Positions 18,091 through 27,257 of a stretch of 64,000 nt of DNA are shown here, piece after piece (position 1 is the stretch's first letter; every line of letters starts with the position of its first letter). Location of the stretch: positions 124,001 to 188,000 of the forward strand of contig NZ_CANMUE010000005.1 in the NCBI RefSeq assembly GCF_947500975.1. Reading direction: 5' to 3'. This stretch comes from an uncultured Polaribacter sp. (GTDB lineage: Bacteria > Bacteroidota > Bacteroidia > Flavobacteriales > Flavobacteriaceae). The notes below the pieces were generated by a model, which ran no database searches, was not told where the DNA came from, and saw only the letters and a program-made list of their open reading frames with translations. Position numbers and translations under genes: made by a program.

Positions 18091-18687
18091 TTATAAAAAG
18101 CTTTCAGTATTCGGTCCTTCCATAAACAATAAGTCTAAAATAGATAAATTAGGAATAAAACCATGTTTGTCATCAAACATCTGTATGTATGTATCTACTA
18201 GTTTTGTAGGTTGTTTTTTGATTTCTGCTAGTTGTCTAAAATCATTTTTAGGAACATCAACTTTATATGCTGTAGTTTTCGAAAAATCAGTACTTAATTG
18301 CAATGCATCAGTAATAAAAAGATAAGTATCAATATTTATATCATGAAGATATTTGTATTTTTTTTCGAAAATAAAAGCAATGTCATCTTCAAAAAAATCA
18401 AAAAAAGGCGATGTTCTATAAGCTATTTTTAAAGATTTAAAATGTTGATCTTGCCAAGGAAAATTGTTTTCTACTAAAGTGTCTTTCGTTTTTTTTCTTC
18501 CATTATTAAGTACATGTTTAACAGGAATAGTCAATTGTTGTTTTCCATTAGAGTTGTATATATAACAACGATTTCTATAGCTTTGCTTCTGAAAATTATC
18601 TTCCATTTCAAAAGTAACAGTATCAGATTTTATAATTTCTGAATATTGAGAAATAGGTGAGAAGTATGTTGGTATAAATAAGGACAT
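18091..18687 (-). CDS. WbqC family protein
   Basis: This 198-residue protein starts MSLFIPTYFSPISQYSEI and contains QSYRNRCYIYNSNGKQQLTIPV, VENNFPWQDQHFKSLKIAY and an acidic FFEDDIAFIFEKKYKYL segment, the pattern of the WbqC-like family. WbqC members are found in O-antigen and other glycan clusters, but the chemistry is not established. It lies 5 bases after lepB and probably shares its transcript. In flavobacteria the lepB-WbqC pair is regularly adjacent. Confidence 0.85.
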   Translation of the reverse strand: MSLFIPTYFSPISQYSEIIKSDTVTFEMEDNFQKQSYRNRCYIYNSNGKQQLTIPVKHVLNNGRKKTKDTLVENNFPWQDQHFKSLKIAYRTSPFFDFFEDDIAFIFEKKYKYLHDINIDTYLFITDALQLSTDFSKTTAYKVDVPKNDFRQLAEIKKQPTKLVDTYIQMFDDKHGFIPNLSILDLLFMEGPNTESFL

Positions 18688-18692
18688 CTTAT

Positions 18693-20429
18693 TTACTTTT
18701 TCTCAGTTTTTTTCTTTCCTTTATAAAAACTCCAACCAATATAAATTGCAATTAAAGCAAAAACAAAATATCTGTAAGAAACAGGTTCTCCATCTCCACC
18801 AACAGTGGTAAACATTCTATTCCATCTAATAGACTTTAATTTTGCTATAAAACTTGGTGCATTTGCATCCCAACTAAACCAAATCATTACAGGTTTTCCT
18901 AAAACATGATCAAAAGGAACATATCCCCAATAACGCGCGTCTAAAGAGTTATGTCTATTATCTCCAATTAAATAAAAATAATCTTGTTGAAAGGTATAAG
19001 AATCTGCTTTTTCTCCATTGATAAAAATATCATCACCATTTATAACTAAATCATTAAACTCATAATTTTTAATGATTTGCTCATAAAAAGGAATCGACTC
19101 TAAATCTAATTTTACTGTTGCTCCTTTTTTAGGAATATAAATTGGGCCAAAATTATCTTGACTCCAACCTAATTTTTCTACATGAGGAAAAATAGCTTTA
19201 TCTGGAGCATGATTTATTTTTGTTACAGAAACTGTTAGGGGGTATTTTTCTAGCCTAGCAACTTCTTCTTCTGTTAAGTTAATGTTTATTTTATTCTCAA
19301 CATTAATCATTTTTAATCTATTGGCAAAATCTGGATTAATTCCTCCAGCAACTTCTGTGTATAAAGAATCTTGACCAATTTTTGTAAGATTTCCGTTCTT
19401 TTTAATTGCTTCTTGTACCTTAGGATTATCCCAATATTCAGATAAAACTTTATAAACTCCAGTTCTCTCTTTACCTAATAAAAATTTTGGATATGAACGT
19501 TGATTTATAGGTTGCGTACATTCAAAAGTATAATAGAATTGTAATTTTGCTCTGTAAGGTAATTCGTTCTTTTTACCATTTATGTAAATGTAGCCATCTC
19601 TCATTTCTAAAGTATCTCCGGCAATTCCAACAGAACGTTTTACATAATTTGTTTTTTTATCAACAGGTTTATACGTAAATTTTCCAGAATTATCTCCCCA
19701 CATTGTAGCTAAAGAATCTGCAGGCCAATTGAAACAAACAATATCGTTGTTTTTAATTTTTTGCAATCCAGGTAAACGAGTATAAGGTAATTGTGGTTTT
19801 TTTAGATAAGATACAAACGAAGGATTTAAATTAAAACCTGCAAGAGGAACAGGAATAGATGGGATTGTATCATGTACCATTGGAGCAGCAATTACTGTTG
19901 ATGGTACTCTTGCACCATAATGAAATTTACTTACAAATAAATAATCTCCAACCAATAAAGATTTTTCTAAAGATGAAGTTGGTATTGTAAAAGGCTGCAT
20001 AAAATATGTATGAACTAAAGTTGCAGCAATTATAGCAAATGCAATTGAGCTAACCCATTCACCAAAAGCAGACCTTGGTTTTAAACTTCTATTCGCATTA
20101 TATTTTGCATCTGTTGCATAGTTGACGTAAAAAATATAAAAGCCTAAAGTTACTATGACTAAAAATGAATCTAATTTTTTATAAAAACCAAAAGTTCTAA
20201 TGGTTTCAATCCAAATAACAGGAAACATTAATAGGTTTACAATGGGTATAAATAATAATGCAATCCACCATTTTGGACGATTTATTATTTGCATTAAAAC
20301 AATTCCGTTGTAAATAGGAATTGCAGCTTCCCAAGCTTTTCTACCAGCTTTTACATATAGTTTCCATGTACCTAAAAAATGTATTACTTGTACAACTATA
20401 AAAAAGATAAACCACTGTGTAAACGTCAT
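18693..20429 (-). CDS. lepB: Signal peptidase I, long Bacteroidota form
   Basis: This 578-residue protein is nearly twice the E. coli enzyme's length. Three membrane helices lie in the first 100 residues, a fourth at about 125-145, and one at the C terminus (VFALIAIYIGWSFY). Catalytic Ser153 is in FTIPTSSLEKS; the general-base Lys264 is in NYVKRSVGIAGD; the conserved GDNRHNSLDARYWGYVP box lies near residue 490. A large insertion (about residues 285-480) separates the Lys box from this last box. It cleaves signal peptides of exported proteins at the outer face of the inner membrane. It sits between dapB and wbqC, on the minus strand. Confidence 0.95.
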   Translation of the reverse strand: MTFTQWFIFFIVVQVIHFLGTWKLYVKAGRKAWEAAIPIYNGIVLMQIINRPKWWIALLFIPIVNLLMFPVIWIETIRTFGFYKKLDSFLVIVTLGFYIFYVNYATDAKYNANRSLKPRSAFGEWVSSIAFAIIAATLVHTYFMQPFTIPTSSLEKSLLVGDYLFVSKFHYGARVPSTVIAAPMVHDTIPSIPVPLAGFNLNPSFVSYLKKPQLPYTRLPGLQKIKNNDIVCFNWPADSLATMWGDNSGKFTYKPVDKKTNYVKRSVGIAGDTLEMRDGYIYINGKKNELPYRAKLQFYYTFECTQPINQRSYPKFLLGKERTGVYKVLSEYWDNPKVQEAIKKNGNLTKIGQDSLYTEVAGGINPDFANRLKMINVENKININLTEEEVARLEKYPLTVSVTKINHAPDKAIFPHVEKLGWSQDNFGPIYIPKKGATVKLDLESIPFYEQIIKNYEFNDLVINGDDIFINGEKADSYTFQQDYFYLIGDNRHNSLDARYWGYVPFDHVLGKPVMIWFSWDANAPSFIAKLKSIRWNRMFTTVGGDGEPVSYRYFVFALIAIYIGWSFYKGKKKTEKK

Positions 20430-20443
20430 AATGTATATTTTGT

Positions 20444-20461
20444 ATCCTTTTAAAAAAGGAT
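20444..20461. other. Small palindrome in the dapB-lepB intercistronic gap
   Basis: ATCCTTT and AAAGGAT form a 7-bp stem with a 4-base loop in the 80-base gap between dapB and lepB. Neither strand has a strong T run next to it, so I do not call it a terminator. It could be an mRNA processing or stability element in front of lepB. Confidence 0.3.
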
Positions 20462-20509
20462 GATTTTTAATGCTCTATAAGGCGCGAAATAAATAAAATG
20501 TTACAGTTT

Positions 20510-21211
20510 TTAACGGATGTTTAACACATCTTTCATTGAGAAAACACCTGTTTTGTCTAAAATCCATTCTGCAGCAACTACAGCACCTAAAGCAAAACCT
20601 TGTCTATTATGAGCTGTATGTTTAATTTCTATAGTATCAACATCAGAATTGTACCAAACAGAATGTGTTCCTGGAACCTCAGGAATTCTTTTTGCTACAA
20701 TAGGTATATTTTCTTCGGATGTTTTTTGATCTAATTCCCAACCTTTTTTTGATGAATTATTAATAACTCCTTCTGCCAATGTAATTGCTGTACCACTTGG
20801 TGCATCTAATTTTTTGGTATGATGAATTTCTTCCATAGAAATGTTATAGCCTTCAATAGTATTCATCAATTTAGCTAATTGTTTATTAAGCTCAAAAAAG
20901 ATATTTACGCCTAAACTGTAATTAGATGCATAAATAAAAGCTCCTTTTTTTTCTTCGCATAGTGCAGTTGCTTCATCATATTTATCTAACCACCCTGTAG
21001 TTCCAGAAATTACCGGAACATTGTTGTTTAAACAATTTGTAATATTATTAAAAGCTGAGTTTGGTACACTAAAGTCGATAGCAACATCTGCTAAAGTAAT
21101 GTCAATTGTATCATTAACATCTTTTTTAATAACTATTTCATGACCTCTAGAAATTGCAATTTTTTCAATTTCTTTTCCCATTCTTCCATAGCCTAGTAAT
21201 GCAATTTTCAT
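20510..21211 (-). CDS. dapB: 4-hydroxy-tetrahydrodipicolinate reductase
   Basis: This 233-residue protein has the N-terminal NAD(P) fold with GYGRMG at 7-12, a conserved SGTTGW near 69-74, and the catalytic block EIHHTKKLDAPSGT at 128-141. It reduces hydroxy-tetrahydrodipicolinate in the diaminopimelate/lysine pathway, so it supplies both lysine and peptidoglycan. It lies one base after the DUF5683 gene in the parA-parB-DUF5683-dapB-lepB set that is stable in flavobacteria. Confidence 0.96.
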   Translation of the reverse strand: MKIALLGYGRMGKEIEKIAISRGHEIVIKKDVNDTIDITLADVAIDFSVPNSAFNNITNCLNNNVPVISGTTGWLDKYDEATALCEEKKGAFIYASNYSLGVNIFFELNKQLAKLMNTIEGYNISMEEIHHTKKLDAPSGTAITLAEGVINNSSKKGWELDQKTSEENIPIVAKRIPEVPGTHSVWYNSDVDTIEIKHTAHNRQGFALGAVVAAEWILDKTGVFSMKDVLNIR

Positions 21212-21212
21212 T

Positions 21213-21815
21213 TTAAAAAGTATATTTTATTGTTAACCCAAATGATGCTGTGTCAAATTTTATTGGATCTTGAATTATTGTTGGTTTAAATGTAAGATTA
21301 TCATCAGTATTAAATTGTAGCAAATGTGCGCTAACGCTGGCTTCAATAATTTGTAAAACGTAAATTATTACACCAGATAATAAAGACATATCTCGGTTTT
21401 CTTTTAATTGTTCTTGTGCAGATTCTAACGCTGTTAAAGAAAGAATTTCAACACCATCTACAGTAAATTCATCTTCTAAACCAATGGATCTTAATTTATA
21501 AGCTGTTCTATAACGTTTATATTCACTATTGTTTTCTAAATAGTAGTAAGTAGGTATTGCTAAAGCACCCCATACAACAGGAGTTAACCAATATTTTTTA
21601 TTGTAAATTTGTCCAGCTCCAGGAAAAATAGCAGAATAAAATGCTGCTTTTGATGGAGATAAAGGATTATAAACTCCTTGTAGATTGTTTATTTTTTTTA
21701 ACTTTTTTCTTTCTTTTTTTGATGTTACATTTACGGCAGTTGTATCTTTTTGAGCAAAAAGATTCGCAGACAAAAAAGCAACGAAAAAAACGAGTATGAC
21801 TTTTTTAAAAAGCAC
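21213..21815 (-). CDS. DUF5683 family secreted/envelope protein
   Basis: This 200-residue protein has an N-terminal signal peptide (VFFVAFLSANLFAQ), a Lys-rich linker, and then SPSKAAFYSAIFPGAGQIYNKKYW, the DUF5683 signature, followed by hydrophobic stretches. It starts exactly one base before parB ends on the same strand and is followed by dapB after one base. The genomic link to parAB and lepB is conserved in flavobacteria, yet the function is unknown; membrane location is inferred. Confidence 0.85.
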   Translation of the reverse strand: MLFKKVILVFFVAFLSANLFAQKDTTAVNVTSKKERKKLKKINNLQGVYNPLSPSKAAFYSAIFPGAGQIYNKKYWLTPVVWGALAIPTYYYLENNSEYKRYRTAYKLRSIGLEDEFTVDGVEILSLTALESAQEQLKENRDMSLLSGVIIYVLQIIEASVSAHLLQFNTDDNLTFKPTIIQDPIKFDTASFGLTIKYTF

Positions 21816-22700
21816 TTATTTTAATAAGTTTTTTATACGATTAAAATCTTCTTCTGAATGAAAAGGAATAGAAATTTTTCCTTTACCATTACTACTAACG
21901 GTAATATCTATTTTGTGCCCAAAAAAGTCACTAAAATCTTTTTTACTACTTTTTACAAAAGCAGGAATTGTTTTCTTTTTAGGTTTTGCAATAGTGCCGG
22001 TTTTTATACTTTTTACAAGGTCTTCTGTTTGTCTAACAGATAATTTATCTCTTAATACTTTTTCGTAAACAACAAGTTGATCTTCAGTGTTTTCTATGTT
22101 AATCATTGCACGGCCATGACCCATGGAAATAAATCCATCTCTCATTCCAGTTTGTAAAATTGGATTTAATTTTAACAAACGTAAGTAATTTGTAACCGTA
22201 GAACGCTTTTTACCAACTCTGGTACTTAATTCTTCTTGTGTTAATTGAATTTCATCAATTAAACGTTGGTAAGAAAGAGCAACCTCAATTGGGTCTAAGT
22301 TTTTTCTTTGAATGTTTTCAACCAATGCCATTTCGAGCATTTCTTGATCGTTTGCTAATCTAATATAAGCAGGTACTGTTTTGTTTCCAATTAGTTTTGA
22401 TGCTCTAAAGCGGCGTTCACCAGAAACTAACTGAAATTTATTTCCTTCTAATTTTCTAACAGTAATTGGTTGAATTACACCTAGTTCTTTAATAGAACTT
22501 GCTAATTCTCTTAAAGCTTCTTCGTCAAAGTAAGTTCTTGGTTGATAAGGGTTTACTTCAATTGAGTTTAGTTCTATTTCTAATATATTACCAACTAATT
22601 TATCGGCATTTTTATCTGAAGCAGAATTTATGTTTGGTGTTTCTTGTAATAAAGCAGATAATCCTCTTCCTAAAGCTTGTTTCTTGGTTGCTCTCGCCAT
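21816..22700 (-). CDS. parB: Chromosome partitioning protein ParB
   Basis: This 294-residue protein begins ARATKKQALGRGLSALL, the ParA-interacting N terminus. The CTP-binding/ParB-Sulfiredoxin domain has NPYQPRTYFDEEALRELA and the GERRFRAS box; the helix-turn-helix that reads parS is LTQEELSTRVGKKRSTVTNYLRLL; a short C-terminal dimerisation domain follows. ParB loads as a CTP-gated clamp at parS and directs origin segregation with ParA. It directly follows parA (one base apart). I saw no canonical parS palindrome near it. Confidence 0.95.
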   Translation of the reverse strand: MARATKKQALGRGLSALLQETPNINSASDKNADKLVGNILEIELNSIEVNPYQPRTYFDEEALRELASSIKELGVIQPITVRKLEGNKFQLVSGERRFRASKLIGNKTVPAYIRLANDQEMLEMALVENIQRKNLDPIEVALSYQRLIDEIQLTQEELSTRVGKKRSTVTNYLRLLKLNPILQTGMRDGFISMGHGRAMINIENTEDQLVVYEKVLRDKLSVRQTEDLVKSIKTGTIAKPKKKTIPAFVKSSKKDFSDFFGHKIDITVSSNGKGKISIPFHSEEDFNRIKNLLK

Positions 22701-22701
22701 T

Positions 22702-23466
22702 TTACGAATTCTTTTTTATTAATTCTTGAGCTAAATTTAAGTAATTTATAGCACCTTTACTTGTTGCATCATAAGCAATAATACTTTCTCCATAACTTGG
22801 TGCTTCACCTAAACGTGTATTTCTTCTAATAATTGTATCAAAAACCATACTAGAAAAATGTTTTCTAACTTCATCTACTACTTGATTTGATAGCCTAAGT
22901 CTACTATCAAACATGGTTAATAATAAACCTTCAATATCTAAATCTTGATTATGAATTTTTTGTACGCTTTTAATTGTATTTAAAAGTTTTCCTAAGCCTT
23001 CTAAAGCAAAATATTCACATTGAATTGGTATAATCACGGAATCAGCAGCTACTAATGAGTTTAATGTGATTAATCCTAAAGAAGGAGCACAATCTATAAT
23101 AATATAGTCATAGTCTTTTTTTAAATCTGTTAATGATTTTTTTAACATATATTCTCTTTCTTGCTTATCTACTAATTCAATTTCAATAGCAACTAAGTCT
23201 ATATGCGCTGGTATTACATCAACATTAGGTGATGTTGTACCAATAATTGCATCTTTAGCTGATGCAGTATGTTCTAAAACTTGATATGTTCCAACTTCTA
23301 TCGAATCTACATCAATACCTAATCCAGATGATGCATTTGCTTGTGGATCAGCATCAATTAGTAATATTTTTTTTTCTAAAACACCTAAAGAAGCTGCCAG
23401 ATTTACACTCGTTGTAGTTTTTCCTACACCTCCTTTTTGATTCGCTATTGCAATTATTTTCCCCAT
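22702..23466 (-). CDS. parA: Chromosome partitioning ATPase ParA
   Basis: This 254-residue protein has the deviant Walker A motif KGGVGKTT at residues 11-18, the ParA motif DADPQANASSGLG, and IIIDCAPSLGL as Walker B/A' region. It is the chromosomal (Soj-like) type without an N-terminal DNA-binding extension. Together with ParB it segregates replication origins. It is the first gene of the minus-strand parA-parB-DUF5683-dapB-lepB run; the 174-base gap before it is AT-rich and likely carries the promoter, though I cannot point to a convincing box. Confidence 0.95.
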   Translation of the reverse strand: MGKIIAIANQKGGVGKTTTSVNLAASLGVLEKKILLIDADPQANASSGLGIDVDSIEVGTYQVLEHTASAKDAIIGTTSPNVDVIPAHIDLVAIEIELVDKQEREYMLKKSLTDLKKDYDYIIIDCAPSLGLITLNSLVAADSVIIPIQCEYFALEGLGKLLNTIKSVQKIHNQDLDIEGLLLTMFDSRLRLSNQVVDEVRKHFSSMVFDTIIRRNTRLGEAPSYGESIIAYDATSKGAINYLNLAQELIKKNS

Positions 23467-23640
23467 TAAAAAGATATATTTCTTAGAAGTAAAATTACGA
23501 TTTATTCTCTTTTATAACTATGAAAGATGTTAACAAAAATATAAATTTTTAAAAACCTATTAGTCAATATTTTATATTTTGTTTTTTAAGTTTTAAACAA
23601 TTTCTAAAGAGAAAACAATAATGATTTTTTTTAAGTAAGA

Positions 23641-25107
23641 TTAAGAAGGTTTTATTGGTGTATTTTTTAGTACTTCTATTAAAAATTTCCAAAACTTTTG
23701 TGTTGATGAAATTTGAGCTCTTTCATCAGGAGAATGTGCTCCTTTTATATTGGGTCCAAAAGAAACCATATCCATTTTAGGATAATTTTGCCCTAAAATT
23801 CCGCATTCTAAACCTGCATGACAAGCTGCTACATTAGGATTTTCTTTAAACAAATCAATATAAGTTTGCGTAACCGTTTTTAAAATTTCAGAATTTACAT
23901 TTGGTAACCAACCAGGGTATTCACCAGAGAAATCTACTTCAAAACCAGCTAACTCAAAAGAAGATTTTAAAGAGTTTGCTAAATCCCATTTATTAGTTTC
24001 TGATGATGAGCGAGTTAAACAACCTATTTTAATATTTCCTTCTTTTACAATAACTCTTGCTATATTATTAGAAGTTTCTACTAAGCCTTCGATATCTGGG
24101 CTCATTCTATAAACCCCGTTTAAAGCAGCATATATAGCTTTTGTTAAACCTTCTTGGACGCCTAAATTCATTACGTTTTTAGGTGAAGAAATTTCTTCTA
24201 TTTCAATAGATAAGTTAGGTTCTATTGTTAAAAATTCACCTTTTATATTGTTAATAAGTTGGTTTGTTTCTAATAAAAAAGCATCTTTAGAAATAGTATC
24301 TACTAAAATACTAGCAAAACTTTCTCTAGGAATTGCATTTCGTAAACTTCCTCCATTAATTTCAGAAATCCTCAAACCATAATTTGTAAAACCATCAAAC
24401 AAAATGCGATTCATAATTTTGTTCGCATTTCCTAAACCTTTAATAATATCCATTCCCGAATGACCACCATTTAAACCTGTAACTGCAATAGAAAAAGCGG
24501 TTGTGTTTTTTGGTTTTTCTTCTTCTTTGTAAGTTCTTGTAGCGGTAATATCTACACCACCAGCACATCCCATGCCAATTTCGTCATCTTCTTCTGTGTC
24601 AAGGTTTAAAAGAATTTCACCTTTTAAAATACCGCCCTCTAACCCCATTGCGCCAGTCATTCCTGTTTCTTCATCAATTGTAAAAAGCGCTTCAATTTCT
24701 GGATGACTAATTTCTGTAGATGATAAAACAGCCATAATTGCTGCAACTCCTAAACCATTGTCAGCACCTAGAGTAGTACCTTCAGCTTTTACCCAATCGT
24801 TATCAATAAACATTTTAATTCCTTCTTTATCAAAATCAAAAACTGTATCAGAATTTTTTTGATGAACCATATCTAAATGACCTTGTATTACAACAGTTTT
24901 TCTGTTTTCCATTCCTGTTGTTGCGGGTTTTTTAATGATAACATTACCAACTTTATCAACAAAAGTTTCTAGATTTAGTTTCTTGCCAAAATTAACCATA
25001 AATTGAATAACCCTTTCTTCTTTTTTTGAAGGGCGAGGAACTGCATTTAAATCTGCAAAATGATTCCAAACTGTTTTTGGTTCTAGGTTTCTTATATTTT
25101 GACTCAT
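23641..25107 (-). CDS. pepD: Aminoacyl-histidine dipeptidase (Xaa-His dipeptidase), M20 family
   Basis: This 488-residue protein has the full M20 metal site: His77-x-Asp79 in QGHLDM, Asp116 in GADNGLG, the general base pair Glu146-Glu147 in DEETGM, Asp170 in LNLDTEE, and a late His in GPNIKGAHSPDERAQI. The domain order (catalytic, dimerisation lid, catalytic) and length match PepD. It hydrolyses dipeptides such as carnosine and Xaa-His in the cytoplasm; no signal peptide is present. It stands alone, with its own likely promoter box at 25134-25141. Confidence 0.93.
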   Translation of the reverse strand: MSQNIRNLEPKTVWNHFADLNAVPRPSKKEERVIQFMVNFGKKLNLETFVDKVGNVIIKKPATTGMENRKTVVIQGHLDMVHQKNSDTVFDFDKEGIKMFIDNDWVKAEGTTLGADNGLGVAAIMAVLSSTEISHPEIEALFTIDEETGMTGAMGLEGGILKGEILLNLDTEEDDEIGMGCAGGVDITATRTYKEEEKPKNTTAFSIAVTGLNGGHSGMDIIKGLGNANKIMNRILFDGFTNYGLRISEINGGSLRNAIPRESFASILVDTISKDAFLLETNQLINNIKGEFLTIEPNLSIEIEEISSPKNVMNLGVQEGLTKAIYAALNGVYRMSPDIEGLVETSNNIARVIVKEGNIKIGCLTRSSSETNKWDLANSLKSSFELAGFEVDFSGEYPGWLPNVNSEILKTVTQTYIDLFKENPNVAACHAGLECGILGQNYPKMDMVSFGPNIKGAHSPDERAQISSTQKFWKFLIEVLKNTPIKPS

Positions 25108-25133
25108 GGTAAAATTTCTTAAAATTGGTTGTT

Positions 25134-25141
25134 CAAAAGTA
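25134..25141 (-). promoter_or_regulatory. -7 box (TACTTTTG) of pepD
   Basis: On the minus strand the sequence reads TACTTTTG, matching the Bacteroidota -7 consensus TAnnTTTG, about 30 bases before the pepD start. I see no TTG at the expected -33 distance, so this is a half-site call. Confidence 0.4.
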
Positions 25142-25243
25142 TCGTTTTTTTAAGGCTAAAAAAAAGATTTCTAAAAAAGTGTTATTTTATTAATTTTCAA
25201 TTCTAAACTCTAATCTAATAGAAGTAAATTGTTTTTGGTTTGC

Positions 25244-25876
25244 TTAATTGATTTCAATAATTACATCATCAAGATTTTTACGTACTTTTTTTAAGTCTTT
25301 CATATAATCATCTTCAGCTCTAAATCCTACAGGTAATATCAAGGTTGAAGTTAAATTGTGTTTTTCTAATTGTAAAATTTCATCATATTTTTCAGCAATA
25401 AAACCTTCCATTGGACAAGAATCAATTTTTTCAACAGCACAAACAGTTAATAAATTTCCTAACGCTAAATAAGCCTGGTTTTTATTCCAAAGAGTTAGTT
25501 CTTTTTGAGATTTTTTATCAATTTCTGATGTTAAAAATTCTTTAAATGGATTTATAATTGAATCTGGTGTGTTTCTAATTTTTTTAACTAATGAAAAATA
25601 ATTTTTTACTTCATCAGTTGTATAATTTTTAGGAATACAAATAATCAAAAGATGAGAAGCTTGTTCCACTTGAGTTTGATTCCAAGAATGAGCAACTAAT
25701 TCTTTTTGAATTTCTTTGTTTTGAATGATAATAAGCTTTACAGGTTGTAAACCATAAGAAGTTGCAGTTAAGTTAAAAGCTTTCTTTAAGGTGTTTATTT
25801 GTGTTTTTGATAGAGATTTATTGTTATCAAATTTTTTAACTGCATAGCGCCATTCTAAACTTTGTATTGTATTCAT
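25244..25876 (-). CDS. Nitroreductase family NAD(P)H-dependent oxidoreductase (NfsB-like)
   Basis: This 210-residue protein starts MNTIQSLEWRYAVKKFDNNK, with the R-Y/S-x-K-x-F FMN-phosphate contact typical of the family, then TATSYGLQPVKLIII and a C-terminal DSCPMEGFIAEKYDE and LPVGFRAEDD. It is an FMN flavoenzyme that reduces quinones, nitro compounds or related electrophiles with NAD(P)H; the physiological substrate is unknown. It is transcribed away from the DUF2851 gene. Confidence 0.88.
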   Translation of the reverse strand: MNTIQSLEWRYAVKKFDNNKSLSKTQINTLKKAFNLTATSYGLQPVKLIIIQNKEIQKELVAHSWNQTQVEQASHLLIICIPKNYTTDEVKNYFSLVKKIRNTPDSIINPFKEFLTSEIDKKSQKELTLWNKNQAYLALGNLLTVCAVEKIDSCPMEGFIAEKYDEILQLEKHNLTSTLILPVGFRAEDDYMKDLKKVRKNLDDVIIEIN

Positions 25877-25893
25877 TTTTTTGTTTTGTAGTG

Positions 25894-25901
25894 CAAAAAT
25901 A
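25894..25901 (-). promoter_or_regulatory. -7 box (TATTTTTG) of the nitroreductase gene
   Basis: The minus strand reads TATTTTTGC, matching TAnnTTTG, 18 bases upstream of the start codon. It lies in the divergent gap with the DUF2851 gene. No clear -33 TTG is visible. Confidence 0.4.
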
Positions 25902-25984
25902 GGGTAATATTTGTTTATTGATTCTTGTTTGTATTGTTAAAATTTATAAGCAAATAAAAAATTTTGTATCTTGAAACAAAAACT

Positions 25985-27256
25985 ATGAATGAAGAATTTT
26001 TATACTACGTTTGGCAGTATAAATTATTTTCTAAAACTAATTTATACACTGTTGATAATAAAGAAGTAATTATTTTAAAATCTGGTAATCATAATAAAAA
26101 TTCAGGGCCAGATTTTTTTAATGCCCATCTAAAAATAGATGATCAAATTTGGTTTGGTAATGTAGAAATGCATTTAAAGTCTTCTGATTGGTATTTGCAT
26201 AAGCATGAAGAAGATACAAAATATGATGCTGTAATTTTACATATTGTGTGGGAACATGATGCTGAAGTTTTTATGAAAAATAATAAAGCTTTAGCAACCT
26301 TAGAAATAAAAGGTTTTGTAGATAGAAAACTATTGTTAAATTATCAAAAATTAGTTTTAAATAAGCAAAGTTGGATTTCTTGTGAATCTCAAATTAAGAG
26401 TCTAAAACAGTTTGTGATCGATAATTGGATAGAGCGTTTGTATTTTGAGAGGCTAGAGCAAAAATCAATTTTTATTAAAGAGTTATTACAGCAAACGAAT
26501 CATGATTTTGAAGCTGTTTTATTTCAATTATTAGCAAAGAATTTTGGATTAAAAGTGAATGGAGATGCTTTTTTACAATTGGCAAAATCTTTTGATTTTT
26601 CTATTCTTAGAAAAGTACGTTTTAATGAGTGCCAATTAACAGCTTTGTTTTTTGGACAAGCTGGTTTTTTAGATAAAGAAGTAAAAGAAGAGTATACTAT
26701 TTTATTAAAAAAAGAATACGAATATTTAAAATATAAATATAATTTACAGCCTCTTGCTAATGGTCAGTTTCAGTTTTTTAGAATGCGACCTAATAATTTT
26801 CCAACCATAAGGTTAGCGCAGTTGGCTTCTTTGTTTTTTTTACAGCAGAGTTTATTTTCTAAATTGATTTCTGTTTCAAAAAAAGAAGATTTTTACAAAT
26901 TGTTTTCTATTAACGTTTCTGATTTTTGGAAAACACACTATACTTTTGAAACTGAGTCAAAAAAATCACATAAAAAGTTAACCAAATCATTTATAGACTT
27001 ACTGTTAATCAATACAATTATTCCATTAAAATTTGTGTATTTAAAAAGTATGGGAAAAGTTGATGAAGAGGATATTATGCAATTGATGAAGCAAATTTCA
27101 TCAGAAAAAAATAGCATTATTTCTAATTTTTCTACTTTAAGTGTTAATGCTGAAAATGCTCTTGAAAGTCAAGCTTTATTACAGCTTAAAAATAATTATT
27201 GCGCAAAGAAACGTTGTTTGCAATGCGCAATAGGAAATAATTTGCTAAGAACTTAA
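25985..27256 (+). CDS. DUF2851 family protein
   Basis: I chose the ATG at 25985 (MNEEFLYYVWQYKLF), the standard DUF2851 N terminus; an in-frame TTG at 25964 adds only seven residues. The 423-residue protein shows SGNHNKNSGPDFFNAHLKI and WFGNVEMHLKSSDWYLHKH, which resemble a nuclease-like core with Asp, Glu and Lys in the order D-x-n-E-x-H-x-K; this nuclease link is an inference. The C terminus has a Cys cluster (YCAKKRCLQCAIG). One base separates its stop from that of the convergent protease gene. Confidence 0.85.
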   Translation: MNEEFLYYVWQYKLFSKTNLYTVDNKEVIILKSGNHNKNSGPDFFNAHLKIDDQIWFGNVEMHLKSSDWYLHKHEEDTKYDAVILHIVWEHDAEVFMKNNKALATLEIKGFVDRKLLLNYQKLVLNKQSWISCESQIKSLKQFVIDNWIERLYFERLEQKSIFIKELLQQTNHDFEAVLFQLLAKNFGLKVNGDAFLQLAKSFDFSILRKVRFNECQLTALFFGQAGFLDKEVKEEYTILLKKEYEYLKYKYNLQPLANGQFQFFRMRPNNFPTIRLAQLASLFFLQQSLFSKLISVSKKEDFYKLFSINVSDFWKTHYTFETESKKSHKKLTKSFIDLLLINTIIPLKFVYLKSMGKVDEEDIMQLMKQISSEKNSIISNFSTLSVNAENALESQALLQLKNNYCAKKRCLQCAIGNNLLRT

Positions 27257-27257
27257 G

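Noticed and set aside
23467..23640. parS or DnaA boxes upstream of parA
   Set aside because: The region is AT-rich but contains no recognisable palindrome or TTATCCACA-type box, so no origin or parS is called.
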